Shown: positions 1-8,251, counted from the stretch's first letter. The stretch: 64,000 bases of DNA from Psychrobacter aestuarii (GCF_904846035.1 NZ_CAJGYT010000001.1:1922001-1986000), one strand, 5' to 3'. Made by a program: numbers and translations. The notes: generated by a model from the letters alone, not told the origin.

Positions 1-23
1 AGCCTTAGCCGTCTGATAAATAA

Positions 24-54
24 AAAACGCCTCCGTGATGGGGGCGTTTTTTTT
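24..54 (+). terminator. Rho-independent terminator of an upstream gene
   Basis: An 11-bp stem (24-34 with 40-50, one T:G pair) with a 5-nt loop is followed by a T tract to 54. It probably ends the gene lying left of the window; a frame reading A-L-A-V-stop ends at 16. It marks the left edge of normal-composition DNA before the AT-rich cassette. Confidence 0.85.
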
Positions 55-96
55 GGTTTGATATTAATATTCTGATAAAAATATAGATAATTGTGT

Positions 97-122
97 GGTA
101 TTATTTTAAGCGAAATTATACC
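97..122. promoter_or_regulatory. Inverted repeat upstream of the DUF262-HEPN promoter (candidate operator)
   Basis: GGTATTATTT at 97-106 and AAATTATACC at 113-122 are inverted copies matching at 9 of 10 positions around a 6-nt centre, 14 bp upstream of the -35 box. The dyad is seen directly; that it binds a regulator is inference. AT-rich DNA produces chance dyads, so confidence is moderate. Confidence 0.4.
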
Positions 123-135
123 AAAGTGAGTATTT

Positions 136-164
136 TTGAATATAAAGTATTATATTCATATAAT
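136..164 (+). promoter_or_regulatory. Sigma70-type promoter of the DUF262-HEPN cassette
   Basis: TTGAAT (136-141) and a perfect TATAAT (159-164) are separated by exactly 17 bp. Transcription would begin near 171, giving a leader of about 20 nt that contains the ribosome binding site AAAGGAG at 175-181, 8 nt before the TTG start. A 6-2-6 palindrome (150-163) overlaps the -10 box and could allow repression. Confidence 0.7.
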
Positions 165-189
165 TATTTTTTATAAAGGAGAATAGAAG

Positions 190-1368
190 TTGCTAAATTT
201 TGAGCAAAAGAAGAAAGAGTTGGAAGAAGAAGTAGATATTGAGAGAAAGAGATTATCTGCTGATAGAATGGATATATCTTTTGGCGAAATAATAAATATG
301 TATAAGTCTGAAGAGTTAATAATAAGACCTGAATATCAGAGGTTGTATAGATGGAATGATGTTCAAAAGACTGCTTTGATAGAGTCTTTACTGCTATCTA
401 TACCAATACCCCCAATATTTGTCGCTGAAGACGAACAAGGTATATGGGAAGTAATAGATGGCTTACAAAGAATATCAACATTCATTAGTTTTTTTGGTGA
501 ATTAAAAGAGAATTTTTCTTCTATAGCTAACCAGTCAGAAGAATTTTTTGATGGAGAAGTGCCTGTACAGGAAGACCTCTTAGAGACTGAAGAAGAAAAT
601 ACCGAAAATCCACAAATTAATGGTAATAGATGGGTGCTACAATCAGGTTCTATATTAGAAAATCTTGAAGGGTTTAATATTGATAACTTACCAGTATCTT
701 TTAAGATAAATCTAAAGAGGTCAGTGTGTAGGGTAGAAATATTGCGAGGGCAAAGTAAGACTGAAATGAAATATGAGCTATTTAAAAGACTTAATTCTGG
801 AGGGTCTAAGCTTACACCACAAGAAATAAGGAATGCTATATATCGAGGTATAGATTCTAGATTGAATGAACTATTATTGAGACTGTCATTAATTAATTCA
901 TTCCAATCATTAACCACCCTTAGTCCAAAACAGAAAGAAGAGTTATATGATCAGGAGTTAGTACTAAGGTTTCTAGCATTTTTTGATAGGGTGGAATTAG
1001 TTAATGAGAATACTGAAATATACTTAAATAAATTTATGGAAGAAACTGTAAAAGATGAAAATTACGATTATGAAAAAATGGAGAAAATATTTTTAGATAC
1101 GCTTGAAATATTATATAGTCTTCCTAACAGCCATGATAAAGTGTTTAGAAGTCGTAGGAATAGGTTTGTACCAGCATTTTTTGAAGGTATCACTATTGGT
1201 GTGGCTCAAAATATAGATAGATATAGAGATGATCTAAATCTATTAGAAGAAAAAATACAGATGTTGAAGGAAGATGAGGATTTCAAAGCTTATTCTGGTA
1301 GTGCTTCTAATAGTAAGACGAGAATTAAGAGAAGATTACAAAGAGCTATTGAGATATTTTCTGAGTAA
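190..1368 (+). CDS. DUF262 (GmrS/ParB-like) domain protein, first gene of a DUF262-HEPN cassette
   Basis: A 392-residue protein starting at TTG, supported by AAAGGAG 8 nt upstream. The DUF262 hallmarks are visible: R46-P-E-Y-Q-R51 followed by a tryptophan, the D90-G-L-Q-R94 motif (DGQQR in most members), and a later RLNSGG...LTPQEIRNA block. DUF262 domains in GmrSD, BrxU and SspE bind or hydrolyse nucleotides and are usually fused to a DUF1524 HNH nuclease. No HNH-like C-terminal part is seen here; the rest looks helical and charged. The protein therefore resembles a sensor or NTPase module without its nuclease, which the adjacent HEPN protein could supply. The gene is strongly AT-rich with many AGA and ATA codons, unlike the genes downstream, which suggests horizontal acquisition. 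DUF262 assignment is firm; the role is inferred. Confidence 0.85.
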   Translation: MLNFEQKKKELEEEVDIERKRLSADRMDISFGEIINMYKSEELIIRPEYQRLYRWNDVQKTALIESLLLSIPIPPIFVAEDEQGIWEVIDGLQRISTFISFFGELKENFSSIANQSEEFFDGEVPVQEDLLETEEENTENPQINGNRWVLQSGSILENLEGFNIDNLPVSFKINLKRSVCRVEILRGQSKTEMKYELFKRLNSGGSKLTPQEIRNAIYRGIDSRLNELLLRLSLINSFQSLTTLSPKQKEELYDQELVLRFLAFFDRVELVNENTEIYLNKFMEETVKDENYDYEKMEKIFLDTLEILYSLPNSHDKVFRSRRNRFVPAFFEGITIGVAQNIDRYRDDLNLLEEKIQMLKEDEDFKAYSGSASNSKTRIKRRLQRAIEIFSE

Positions 1369-1382
1369 ATTCGGGCTTAAAA

Positions 1383-2069
1383 ATGAACAATTATACAGAT
1401 AGAATTATGGAGCTTGTACAGGAAACTGAGAGTAATATATATAATATAGAGAAAATTATATATACTGGGAGGTATAGCTATCTAGAAAATGATTTTAAAG
1501 TGATATCTAAACAATCTTTGGTAATGTTATACTCATTATGGGAAGGTTTTGTTCAAGATGTTTTTGGTATTTTTTTAGATGAAGTTAATAATAATGTAAA
1601 TTCTATTTATGATCTGAAAGATGATTTTATGTTATCTCAAGTTGAGAGTACTTTTCAACAATTTAAGGAGTATCCTAAGAAAGACAATAGCAGAAAAAAA
1701 TTTCATAATGGATTATTTTCTTTTTTTAAAGAAAGTAATCATAATCTAAATAAGATTGTAAGATGTAATAATAACGTAGAGATAGATGTTCTGAATAAGC
1801 TTCTTGTTACTTATTGCATGGACGAAATACCTAATAATTGGAGAGAGTATTCACGACCTAATAAAAACCTAAAAGATACTTTGAAGGACTTTCTTCATTA
1901 TAGGAATAATCAAGCACATGGAAATAGAGCAGCTACAGAAGTAATAGTTAGTCATAATGATTTTGAAATATACAAGAAAGTTGTTATTGATTTAATATAT
2001 GAGGTTTCCGAAAAAATAGAAAAATGTTTAACAAGAAAAAACTATTTGAAACAAAATGGAGTTCCATGA
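1383..2069 (+). CDS. HEPN-domain protein (MAE_28990/MAE_18760-like), predicted RNase effector
   Basis: A 228-residue all-helical protein starting 14 nt after the DUF262 stop, so almost certainly co-transcribed and probably translationally coupled; no strong ribosome binding site is seen. Residues 48-60 (MLYSLWEGFVQDV) resemble the first conserved helix of MAE_28990-type HEPN proteins. R174-N-N-Q-A-H179 matches the catalytic R-x4-H motif of HEPN ribonucleases. HEPN proteins commonly cleave RNA in toxin-antitoxin, abortive infection and CRISPR-associated systems. Pairing with DUF262 suggests a sensor-effector unit. Composition is as AT-rich as the upstream gene and returns to the chromosomal level exactly at the stop codon. 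HEPN membership rests on the motif and predicted helicity, not on a profile search. Confidence 0.75.
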   Translation: MNNYTDRIMELVQETESNIYNIEKIIYTGRYSYLENDFKVISKQSLVMLYSLWEGFVQDVFGIFLDEVNNNVNSIYDLKDDFMLSQVESTFQQFKEYPKKDNSRKKFHNGLFSFFKESNHNLNKIVRCNNNVEIDVLNKLLVTYCMDEIPNNWREYSRPNKNLKDTLKDFLHYRNNQAHGNRAATEVIVSHNDFEIYKKVVIDLIYEVSEKIEKCLTRKNYLKQNGVP

Positions 2070-2164
2070 GCCTCACTATTGGACAGCGTTTACCCATCAG
2101 CAGTCTTGCCATTGACGCTAGCGCCCCACTGACACTCACGTTCACGCGCCAAAGTTTGATTTAG
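2066..2164 (+). pseudogene. 32-codon ORF at the right edge of the cassette, probable gene remnant
   Basis: The ATG overlaps the HEPN stop codon (ATGA at 2066-2069) and the frame runs 32 codons to TAG at 2162-2164. Its composition is like the normal chromosome, not the AT-rich cassette. It is most simply the tail of a resident gene cut by insertion of the cassette, but a genuine small translationally coupled third gene cannot be excluded. The product (starting MSLTIGQRLP) was not recognised. Confidence 0.35.
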
Positions 2165-2206
2165 TGTGGTATCTTTTTTCATCGGAAGAAAAAACAAGGA
2201 CGTCCC

Positions 2207-2683
2207 ATGCTCTTAAATCTTAAATATGCCGCCAGTTTAGCAACAGCACTGCTACTCTCAAGCTGAACGAGTACCAGTCAGGCAACATTTTATTATGCTC
2301 AAAGCGCTGGCGCTAACTATGCTTTTCCTGACGGTATCTACGAGGGGTTTTGGGCAGCCGATGACGTGATTGACAATCATGCTGTCGTCGTAAAATTTGA
2401 AAAAGACTTCAACGTACTTTTCTATTTTGAGTGCCAGTCAGACGCAAACTTTAAACTTGATACTGTCTATAAAAATGAGACTGTACCACGCGCTGAGAGT
2501 ATGGGGATAAAAGATAGTAAAGGCGTGATATGGACAGAGCTTCGCGTCACCGATATTGTCCCGAAGCAAACGTTGTCGCTGCATCAGAATTATATTGCTA
2601 ACACGAAGCGCAAGCGTGAAAATCCTAATGGTAAAGACTATACCTATACTTACACACCAACACTGACGCCGAACTGCCCATAG
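2207..2683 (+). pseudogene. Lipoprotein pseudogene with a stop codon at the lipobox cysteine
   Basis: A ribosome binding site (AAGGA, 2196-2200) precedes ATG 2207. The frame encodes a typical lipoprotein signal peptide ending L-L-L-S-S, but codon 20 (TGA, 2264-2266) stands exactly where the lipobox cysteine (TGC/TGT) is expected. The frame then stays open to 2683, giving a mature-like domain containing YAFPDGIYEGFW, ELRVTDIVPKQTLSL and a C-terminus T-P-T-L-T-P-N-C-P. This closely parallels the intact neighbour at 2822-3313 (YAFPNSIYEGYW, ELRVDQLTPKKALAL, RPTPTPICK), so the two are tandem paralogues. A single base change (or a sequencing error) explains the break. Function unknown. Confidence 0.8.
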
Positions 2684-2821
2684 TGAGTCATTCATTAACG
2701 CCAGTAGCCACCATATACGCTGTATATAAAATCTGAAATGTAATAAAAACAAAATAAAGTCCGCTTTTTGGTATAGAATCATATGACAAGCCATTCATAT
2801 ATCATTATTAAAGGACATACC

Positions 2822-3313
2822 ATGAGCCATCACACCAAATGTTTGACCGCCTTTGCCCTAGGCAGTGCAGTATTATTATCAGCGTGTGCCAGCACAGGGC
2901 AGGGACAGGCAGCGCACACCACCGCAGCCCAGCACCAAAATAGCAACTTATATGCGTTTCCAAACAGTATCTATGAGGGCTATTGGGCGATGACGAGTGA
3001 CATCAACGGCGAGATGCCCGTGATAGGCTTTCGTGACAATGTGAGTTACAACTATCGTTTTAAATGCAATGCAGACGGCAGCTTTACCCAAGTGGATAGG
3101 GAAGTTGCTACACTGGTGCCGAGTAAGACAGGTATGCAGCTCAAATACCCAGATGCTTCTATTATGTCAGAGCTAAGAGTAGATCAGCTCACGCCAAAAA
3201 AAGCACTGGCGCTGACGCAAATGTTTATCGAACCGACTTTGAAGGCAGCCGTACCTGATGGCATGCAGTTCATTTATGTTTATCGACCCACGCCTACGCC
3301 TATCTGTAAATGA
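2822..3313 (+). CDS. Small outer-membrane lipoprotein, intact paralogue of the preceding pseudogene
   Basis: A 163-residue lipoprotein. ATG 2822 is preferred over an upstream in-frame ATG at 2783 because AAAGGA lies just before it and it gives a compact signal peptide with lipobox L-S-A-C. After a Gln/His-rich linker the mature domain contains N-x-Y-A-F-P-x-x-I-Y-E-G-Y-W, a cysteine in RFKC, and a C-terminal cysteine in PTPIC. The two cysteines are also present in the pseudogene copy and may form a disulphide. No characterised family was recognised. It is followed by a shared bidirectional terminator. Confidence 0.75.
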   Translation: MSHHTKCLTAFALGSAVLLSACASTGQGQAAHTTAAQHQNSNLYAFPNSIYEGYWAMTSDINGEMPVIGFRDNVSYNYRFKCNADGSFTQVDREVATLVPSKTGMQLKYPDASIMSELRVDQLTPKKALALTQMFIEPTLKAAVPDGMQFIYVYRPTPTPICK

Positions 3314-3341
3314 GTCGCCATAGCACGACAAGTGTATAACA

Positions 3342-3372
3342 ACAAAAACCGCCTAAGATAGGCGGTTTTTGT
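3342..3372. terminator. Bidirectional terminator between convergent lipoprotein genes
   Basis: A perfect 12-bp stem, 3342-3353 with 3361-3372, encloses a 7-nt loop. The A-rich left arm and T-rich right arm let it serve both the plus-strand gene ending at 3313 and the minus-strand gene ending at 3388. Confidence 0.85.
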
Positions 3373-3387
3373 TGGAACGAGAAACAG

Positions 3388-4215
3388 TTACTCTGCGTAT
3401 AACGGGCTGAGTATTTTATCTTTTGTATTAACAGTACCTGTTACTGGACTTTTGAATACTTCAGTAGTAATCAGACCTGAGTTGTTCCACTGCACTTGAT
3501 TGGTTTTTAGATTTACTAAGTGAATAGAATAAACGCTACCTGGTGCTCTATTGATCAAAGCGCCAGCCAGTGGCGATGTAGAGGCTGCTACAAATCTGAG
3601 ACCAAATGATTGCTTGTTAGCAGCAGCAAGGAGAACAAAGACTTTGTCGCTATTTTCGGTCTGACGAATTTTATTCAGGCTCGCGGTATCTAGATTAAGC
3701 GGGACGTTTGTGCCCGTTTTCTGACTTTCGGCGCTCTCTTTTCTAACATTAACCAGAGCTTTATACAGATTTAGATACGCTTGATTGGTAACGTTATCAA
3801 AAGCATTGTTCGTACTTAGAATCGGATAATCTGTATTGGGGACATCTTTAGCATCTTCAGTCGCTAAGATATCCATTTCAAGCAATTCTTTTTGTGTCAT
3901 AGCACCACAGACAAAGGGAGAAGATAAATGGTTGACAGTCACCCCTTGTTTATTCAGGCTGTCTTTTAAAGTGTTTGCCATGGCGACAGACAGCGCATTT
4001 GAGTGCTGATACATAATATCGTCTTGTCCCATTTCCACCAACAGTACACAAGCATCACTGACGATACTCACTGGCTGCGCCTTTAAAGACTGCTGGGTCT
4101 TGTCATAAGCAGAGCGGGCTTCGGGGCTAACGGTAGTGGTCGCACAGCCAGTCATCAGCGCCATAGCGGCAAAGGCGCTGGCTAGGGCAGTCGTTTTGGT
4201 AAACCAAGTTGTCAT
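3388..4215 (-). CDS. Lipoprotein of unknown function
   Basis: A 275-residue protein with a lipoprotein signal peptide ending in lipobox L-M-T-G-C. Two ATGs are two codons apart; the downstream one (4215) is chosen because AAGGA is properly spaced from it, while the first ATG overlaps the Shine-Dalgarno sequence. The mature part has a cysteine pair (DACVLLVE, PFVCGAM) and ends with a beta-rich segment (VYSIHLVNLKTNQVQWNNSG). That last feature resembles curli-assembly-type or GNA1162-like lipoproteins, but no firm family assignment is possible. Confidence 0.7.
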   Translation of the reverse strand: MTTWFTKTTALASAFAAMALMTGCATTTVSPEARSAYDKTQQSLKAQPVSIVSDACVLLVEMGQDDIMYQHSNALSVAMANTLKDSLNKQGVTVNHLSSPFVCGAMTQKELLEMDILATEDAKDVPNTDYPILSTNNAFDNVTNQAYLNLYKALVNVRKESAESQKTGTNVPLNLDTASLNKIRQTENSDKVFVLLAAANKQSFGLRFVAASTSPLAGALINRAPGSVYSIHLVNLKTNQVQWNNSGLITTEVFKSPVTGTVNTKDKILSPLYAE

Positions 4216-4571
4216 AATCATCCTTATCTATCGCACAAGAAAAACACAGGTCTCTAGCGTTACGGCTTGGGTTTGCGTGCCTGAAATAGCGCCGACTATG
4301 GGCGCAAAACTACACGATGAAACAATAACTTACGCGATGTAACGATATAGAAACGTCATGATTATGCCCAAAATTTAAACAAATATCTATAAAAAAATCA
4401 GAACTTTTGCGTATTTTTTTGGAATATTGACGTACGGTTGTGAGCCCATTAAACAAAACACAAACCAAAGCTGCAAAAGTCTGCTTGAGGGCGGGGGCAT
4501 ACTCGGTGATGATAAGGGTTAGACAGCCAGCCCCATTGACCTTTGTTTGATTAGATTGATTGTTTTTGATT
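4216..4571. other. 356-bp intergenic region between divergent genes
   Basis: It separates the minus-strand lipoprotein gene and the plus-strand YbaN-like gene and must hold both promoters. An A/T-rich stretch occupies roughly 4370-4440. Short ORFs overlap here on both strands but lack ribosome binding sites and sensible proteins. No RNA gene or repeat was recognised. Confidence 0.5.
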
Positions 4572-4997
4572 ATGAGTGAATCCAAGCGCACGTTTTATCA
4601 TCGTCCCCGCAACAACCAAGCCAAAAGCCCAGCCGTGCGCTGGCTGTTTGTTGTTTTGGGCTGGGTGTTTTTTGTGCTCGGGATTATTGGTACAGTTTTG
4701 CCTGTAATGCCGACCGCGCCTTTTATTTTGCTCGCCGCCGCGTGTTGGGCGCGCAGCTCAAAGCGCTTTCATTTTTGGCTGATTAATCACAAATGGTTTG
4801 GCAAGTTTGTACGTGATTGGGAGGCAAACCACGCCGTGCCGCGCTATGCCAAATGGCTTGCGACGGTGATGATGGCGGCATCGACGGCGCTGCTGTTTTA
4901 TCGTCTAGAGGGTAACATGATGTGGATAGCGTGGCTCGTGGCGGTGGTGTGTACGGGTGTGGCGATTTATTTGTTTCGCTTGCCTGATGCCAAGTGA
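4572..4997 (+). CDS. YbaN-like inner membrane protein (DUF454)
   Basis: A 141-residue protein with about three hydrophobic segments (roughly residues 24-58 as a hairpin, 98-111 and 115-135). DUF454/YbaN features are visible: the GxxGxxLPxxPTxPF(I/L)LLAAxCWARSS core, then H-x-W(L/F)-x-x-H-x-x-F-G. ATG 4572 is chosen over an in-frame TTG at 4560, which adds nothing conserved. No good ribosome binding site is visible. The biochemical role of the family is unknown. It converges on the YeiH-like gene, with only 18 bp between the two stops. Confidence 0.8.
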   Translation: MSESKRTFYHRPRNNQAKSPAVRWLFVVLGWVFFVLGIIGTVLPVMPTAPFILLAAACWARSSKRFHFWLINHKWFGKFVRDWEANHAVPRYAKWLATVMMAASTALLFYRLEGNMMWIAWLVAVVCTGVAIYLFRLPDAK

Positions 4998-5015
4998 GCC
5001 GCGCTTCATTTGACT

Positions 5016-6101
5016 TTATAATAAGCTAACGCCAACATTAATCAGCCCGCCACCCAAGATAAGCCAACCAAACACTACCGCACCCAGCAACAAGGGCTTG
5101 ATGCCCGCTTCCTTAATTGCGCCTAAATGCGTGGTCAGACCAAGGGCAAACATCGCCATGGTCAACAGCACATTGTCCATTTGTACCAACGCGCTCACCA
5201 GCCGCGCATCGATCGGCAGCCACGTATGCACAGCGACCATCGCAATAAACCCAAAGGCAAACCACGGCACATTGACGCGCTGTAGACGGGTTTTTAGGGG
5301 CATTTTTTCGGTATTCGGCTCGCGTTTGGCGGTCAAAACAAAGGACAGTAGCAGCAAAAACGGCGCAAGCATCATCACCCGTATCATCTTAGTGACCACC
5401 GCCGTATTGCCGATATCGGCATTAATAGCGTTGCCCGCGACCACCACTTGCGCCACTTCATGAATGGTCGAGCCGCTATAAATGCCATAGCTTTCGGCGT
5501 CGAGCCACGGCGCAAGCCAGCCCAAATGATACAAAAACGGATACAGCAGCATGGACAGTGTGCCAAAGACCACCACCGTCGCCACGGCTATCGTCACCTT
5601 ATGCGCCTTTGCCTCGACCACAGGTTCGGTCGCGATGACCGCCGCCGCGCCGCAAATGCTTGCACCCGCACCGATTAATAGCGTGGTTTGCTTGTCGAGT
5701 TTTAGCCAGCGCGTGCCCAACTGATAGGTTAAGAAAAACGTCGAGCCGAGCACCAAGGTATCACACAATACCGCTGGCAGCCCCACGCCCGCGACTTGGG
5801 TGAAGGTCAGCTTAAAGCCATAAAGGACAATCGCGAGGCGTAAGAGCTTGCTTTTGGCAAAGCCCACACCCGCCATGAGTTTGGGCGCATAGCGCGGATA
5901 GATAGAGTTGCCAAGCAGCATCCCAATGATGATTGCCAGCGTCAGAGATGACAGCCCAAGCGTGCGTCCGACAGATGATGTCGCCGCCACGTGCGCGAGC
6001 CACAGGCACAGCATGCTACCGATAGCCACCACCACGATGCCGAGTGCGTGCGGCGTGCGCGGGGTATAGCTGTCGAGCGTGCGCTGTAGGGCGGTGGTCA
6101 T
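5016..6101 (-). CDS. yeiH: YeiH-family putative sulfate/anion exporter (UPF0324)
   Basis: A 361-residue polytopic membrane protein. The family core is clear: GMLLGN near the first helices, the LYGFKLTF segment, GAGASICGAAAV, and YGIYSGSTIHEVAQVVVA. ATG 6101 is preferred over the longer in-frame start because AAGGA stands 7 nt upstream. It is divergently transcribed from a LysR-type regulator, the same arrangement as E. coli yeiE-yeiH, which supports both calls. Family members are annotated as sulfate exporters on limited evidence, so the substrate is uncertain. Confidence 0.85.
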   Translation of the reverse strand: MTTALQRTLDSYTPRTPHALGIVVVAIGSMLCLWLAHVAATSSVGRTLGLSSLTLAIIIGMLLGNSIYPRYAPKLMAGVGFAKSKLLRLAIVLYGFKLTFTQVAGVGLPAVLCDTLVLGSTFFLTYQLGTRWLKLDKQTTLLIGAGASICGAAAVIATEPVVEAKAHKVTIAVATVVVFGTLSMLLYPFLYHLGWLAPWLDAESYGIYSGSTIHEVAQVVVAGNAINADIGNTAVVTKMIRVMMLAPFLLLLSFVLTAKREPNTEKMPLKTRLQRVNVPWFAFGFIAMVAVHTWLPIDARLVSALVQMDNVLLTMAMFALGLTTHLGAIKEAGIKPLLLGAVVFGWLILGGGLINVGVSLL

Positions 6102-6292
6102 GGTCTGTCCTTTCTTGCCAATGCGGCATAATATAATTATTTTTCGCAATATAGACAGTATACGGCGCGGCTATTTATAATAAAAACAGATTGATAAGAT
6201 AGTTATTATCGGTTTTTTAGGTAAATTATTTATGAAGTTATTTGTTAAGTGATTTTTTAAAAAATGACAGTCACAACAAAACAGGACGCGCG

Positions 6293-7231
6293 ATGACGCC
6301 AGATACTCCGCCATTACCAAAGCTCACGCTCAAGCAGCTCGCGATCTTTGTCAGTATTTACCAAACGGGCAGCACCAGCGCCGCAAGTGAGTCGCTGCAT
6401 TTGTCACAATCGGCGGTCAGTAGCGCGCTGGGGACGCTGGAGGCGCGTTTACAGATGCCGCTGTTTGAGCGCGTCGGGCGGCGTCTGCTGCCGCATCACA
6501 ATGCGCACGCTATTTATGTGCAGGCGCAGACGTTACTTGAACAAGCAGTGAGCCTAGAGCAGTATCACGAGCATCAAGCGGCGCAAATCCGCATCGGCGC
6601 GAGCACCACGATAGGCAACTATGCGCTGCCGCCACTTATCGCCCAGTTGTATGGCGCGCTGCCTGAGGCGCATATTGACGTGACCATCGCCAATACCCAA
6701 GAGATTATCCGTGAAGTCGAGCAGTTGACCGTTGATATGGCGCTGGTTGAGGGTACACCGCGCCCGAGTGATGCTAAGCAGATTGTGCAGCGCGCATGGC
6801 GCACCGATACGCTTATTATTTTTGCGAAGGTGGGCAGTCAATGGCTTGATGCCAGTGATTATGATGCCGATGAGCAGTGCTATCGCTTGAGTTTACAGCA
6901 GCTGGCGCGCTTACCGCTGTTAGTGCGCGAGGTTGGCTCAGGCACGCGGCAGGTGATTGACGCACAGCTATTGCAGCATATGCCAGACGCGCGGGTGATG
7001 ATGGCGGTGCAGCAGTCAGAGGCGATTAAACACATGGTCTGCGCGGATGTGGGTATCGGCTGCCTGTCGCAGCACGTCATCCAGCCTGAGCTACGCTCGG
7101 GGAGTCTGGTACCCGTCAAGGTCACAGGCATCAACCTTGCGCGTACGTGGTGGCTCGTCTGGCACAAAGCGCGGCATAAAAGCACTGTTTGGCAAACCTT
7201 TATGACGCTGCTAAATACGGATAAGGCGTGA
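6293..7231 (+). CDS. LysR-type transcriptional regulator (YeiE-like)
   Basis: A 312-residue LysR protein. Residues 11-70 form the winged helix-turn-helix (LKQLAIFVSIYQTGSTSAASESL...), followed by the effector-binding periplasmic-binding-like domain. ATG 6293 follows AGGA by 8 nt; the longer frame starts at TTG 6242 without support. Its start lies 191 bp from the divergent yeiH-like gene, so it probably controls that gene and itself from the shared region, as LysR regulators typically do. Confidence 0.85.
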   Translation: MTPDTPPLPKLTLKQLAIFVSIYQTGSTSAASESLHLSQSAVSSALGTLEARLQMPLFERVGRRLLPHHNAHAIYVQAQTLLEQAVSLEQYHEHQAAQIRIGASTTIGNYALPPLIAQLYGALPEAHIDVTIANTQEIIREVEQLTVDMALVEGTPRPSDAKQIVQRAWRTDTLIIFAKVGSQWLDASDYDADEQCYRLSLQQLARLPLLVREVGSGTRQVIDAQLLQHMPDARVMMAVQQSEAIKHMVCADVGIGCLSQHVIQPELRSGSLVPVKVTGINLARTWWLVWHKARHKSTVWQTFMTLLNTDKA

Positions 7232-7301
7232 GAAGAAGTAAAAAATCGGGTGTAACAAGAAAAGCGATTCAGAGCAATGAAAAAAGAAACGCATAACAAT
7301 A

Positions 7302-7324
7302 CCAGCGCTATCTACTAGCGCTGG
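7302..7324. terminator. Hairpin between convergent regulator and UspA genes
   Basis: A perfect 8-bp stem, CCAGCGCT (7302-7309) with AGCGCTGG (7317-7324), encloses a 7-nt loop. It lies between two convergent genes, but neither side has a good T run, so efficient intrinsic termination is uncertain. Confidence 0.4.
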
Positions 7325-7378
7325 CAAGTCCCTACAAATCAGACAACGACAAAACGCAGGTCGTTACTCATTTCTATC

Positions 7379-7846
7379 TTATATGTCGTTTGGTTTGGGT
7401 TTGTCCAAGCGTACCACCAAGCTGTCGCAAGGTACATTGGGCAAGATGTTGTCTGCGGTCGCACCGCTCAGCCATGCGGCAATGCCGTGGCGCTCATGGC
7501 GACCAATGACCAACAAATCGACGTCGTGTTTGTGGCAATAGTTGACGATGCCCTCGCTGCTTGAGATGGCGGTCGTGACTTCGGAATTGACCGCGTGCAA
7601 GTCATTGTCGGTCAAGAACTGCGCCAGTTTCGCGCGCGCTTCTTGGCAGCGCTCGTCATCAATCGCGTCATAGAGGCTGGAGGCGGGCACCAGCTCGTAG
7701 CCAAAGCCGACCATAGTATCGCGGACGATATGCAGTACGGACAGCTTGGCATTGGGACGATTTTCGACGATGCGTTTTGCTTTTTGCGCGACGATGTGCG
7801 CGTCGGGCAGTAGGTCGGTGACCAGTAAGATATGTTTGTAGCTCAT
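7379..7846 (-). CDS. Universal stress protein, UspA family
   Basis: A 155-residue single-domain Usp: MSYKHILLVTDL at the N-terminus and the characteristic DLLVIGRHERHG...LSGATADNIL...CDSLVVR C-terminal block. ATG 7846 is chosen because GAGGAG lies 7 nt upstream. The G-2x-G-9x-G(S/T) ATP-binding pattern is degenerate (GRHERHG...SGAT), closer to non-ATP-binding UspA of E. coli than to MJ0577-type proteins. It probably functions as a cytoplasmic stress-resilience protein. Confidence 0.85.
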   Translation of the reverse strand: MSYKHILLVTDLLPDAHIVAQKAKRIVENRPNAKLSVLHIVRDTMVGFGYELVPASSLYDAIDDERCQEARAKLAQFLTDNDLHAVNSEVTTAISSSEGIVNYCHKHDVDLLVIGRHERHGIAAWLSGATADNILPNVPCDSLVVRLDKPKPNDI

Positions 7847-8251
7847 GGGGATGCTCCTCAAAACCGTGTCTTTTATACTAGCACTACTGTGAGGGACTGT
7901 TAAGGGGTGCGCGTGTGCTTATTGTGTGCGTATTTTTAGCGCGGTTTTTGGCTGTTCTTAAGTGTTGGTAGGGCATGATGGTTAGCCGTAGGTTACCTCG
8001 TAGAGGGATACCCTTTTTTTATAGGTGTCTCTTTTTTCTTTTTCTGAATGCAGCTTTAGGCGTACCTTGATTTAGCGTGCTGCGTCCCCAATTAACAGCG
8101 TTAGGCAGGCTCCTTTGGCATGTGCACGCTTCATGTGTACGGAGTACCCCCTCTTTTTTTTACCAACGCTTTTTTATTGAATCATATTTCACGCACTGAC
8201 CGCGACCCTACAACAACAGACGATAGGGCACCGCGCCATATAAGGACAACC
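7847..8251. other. 405-bp intergenic region between divergent usp and M16 genes
   Basis: It must contain the promoters of both genes. A T-rich block lies around 8010-8045. An in-frame start for the protease occurs at 8120 but lacks a ribosome binding site. No RNA gene or repeat was recognised. Confidence 0.5.

Noticed and set aside
363..917. 184-codon minus-strand ORF opposite the DUF262 gene
   Set aside because: Antisense shadow of a well-supported gene, with no ribosome binding site or recognisable domain.
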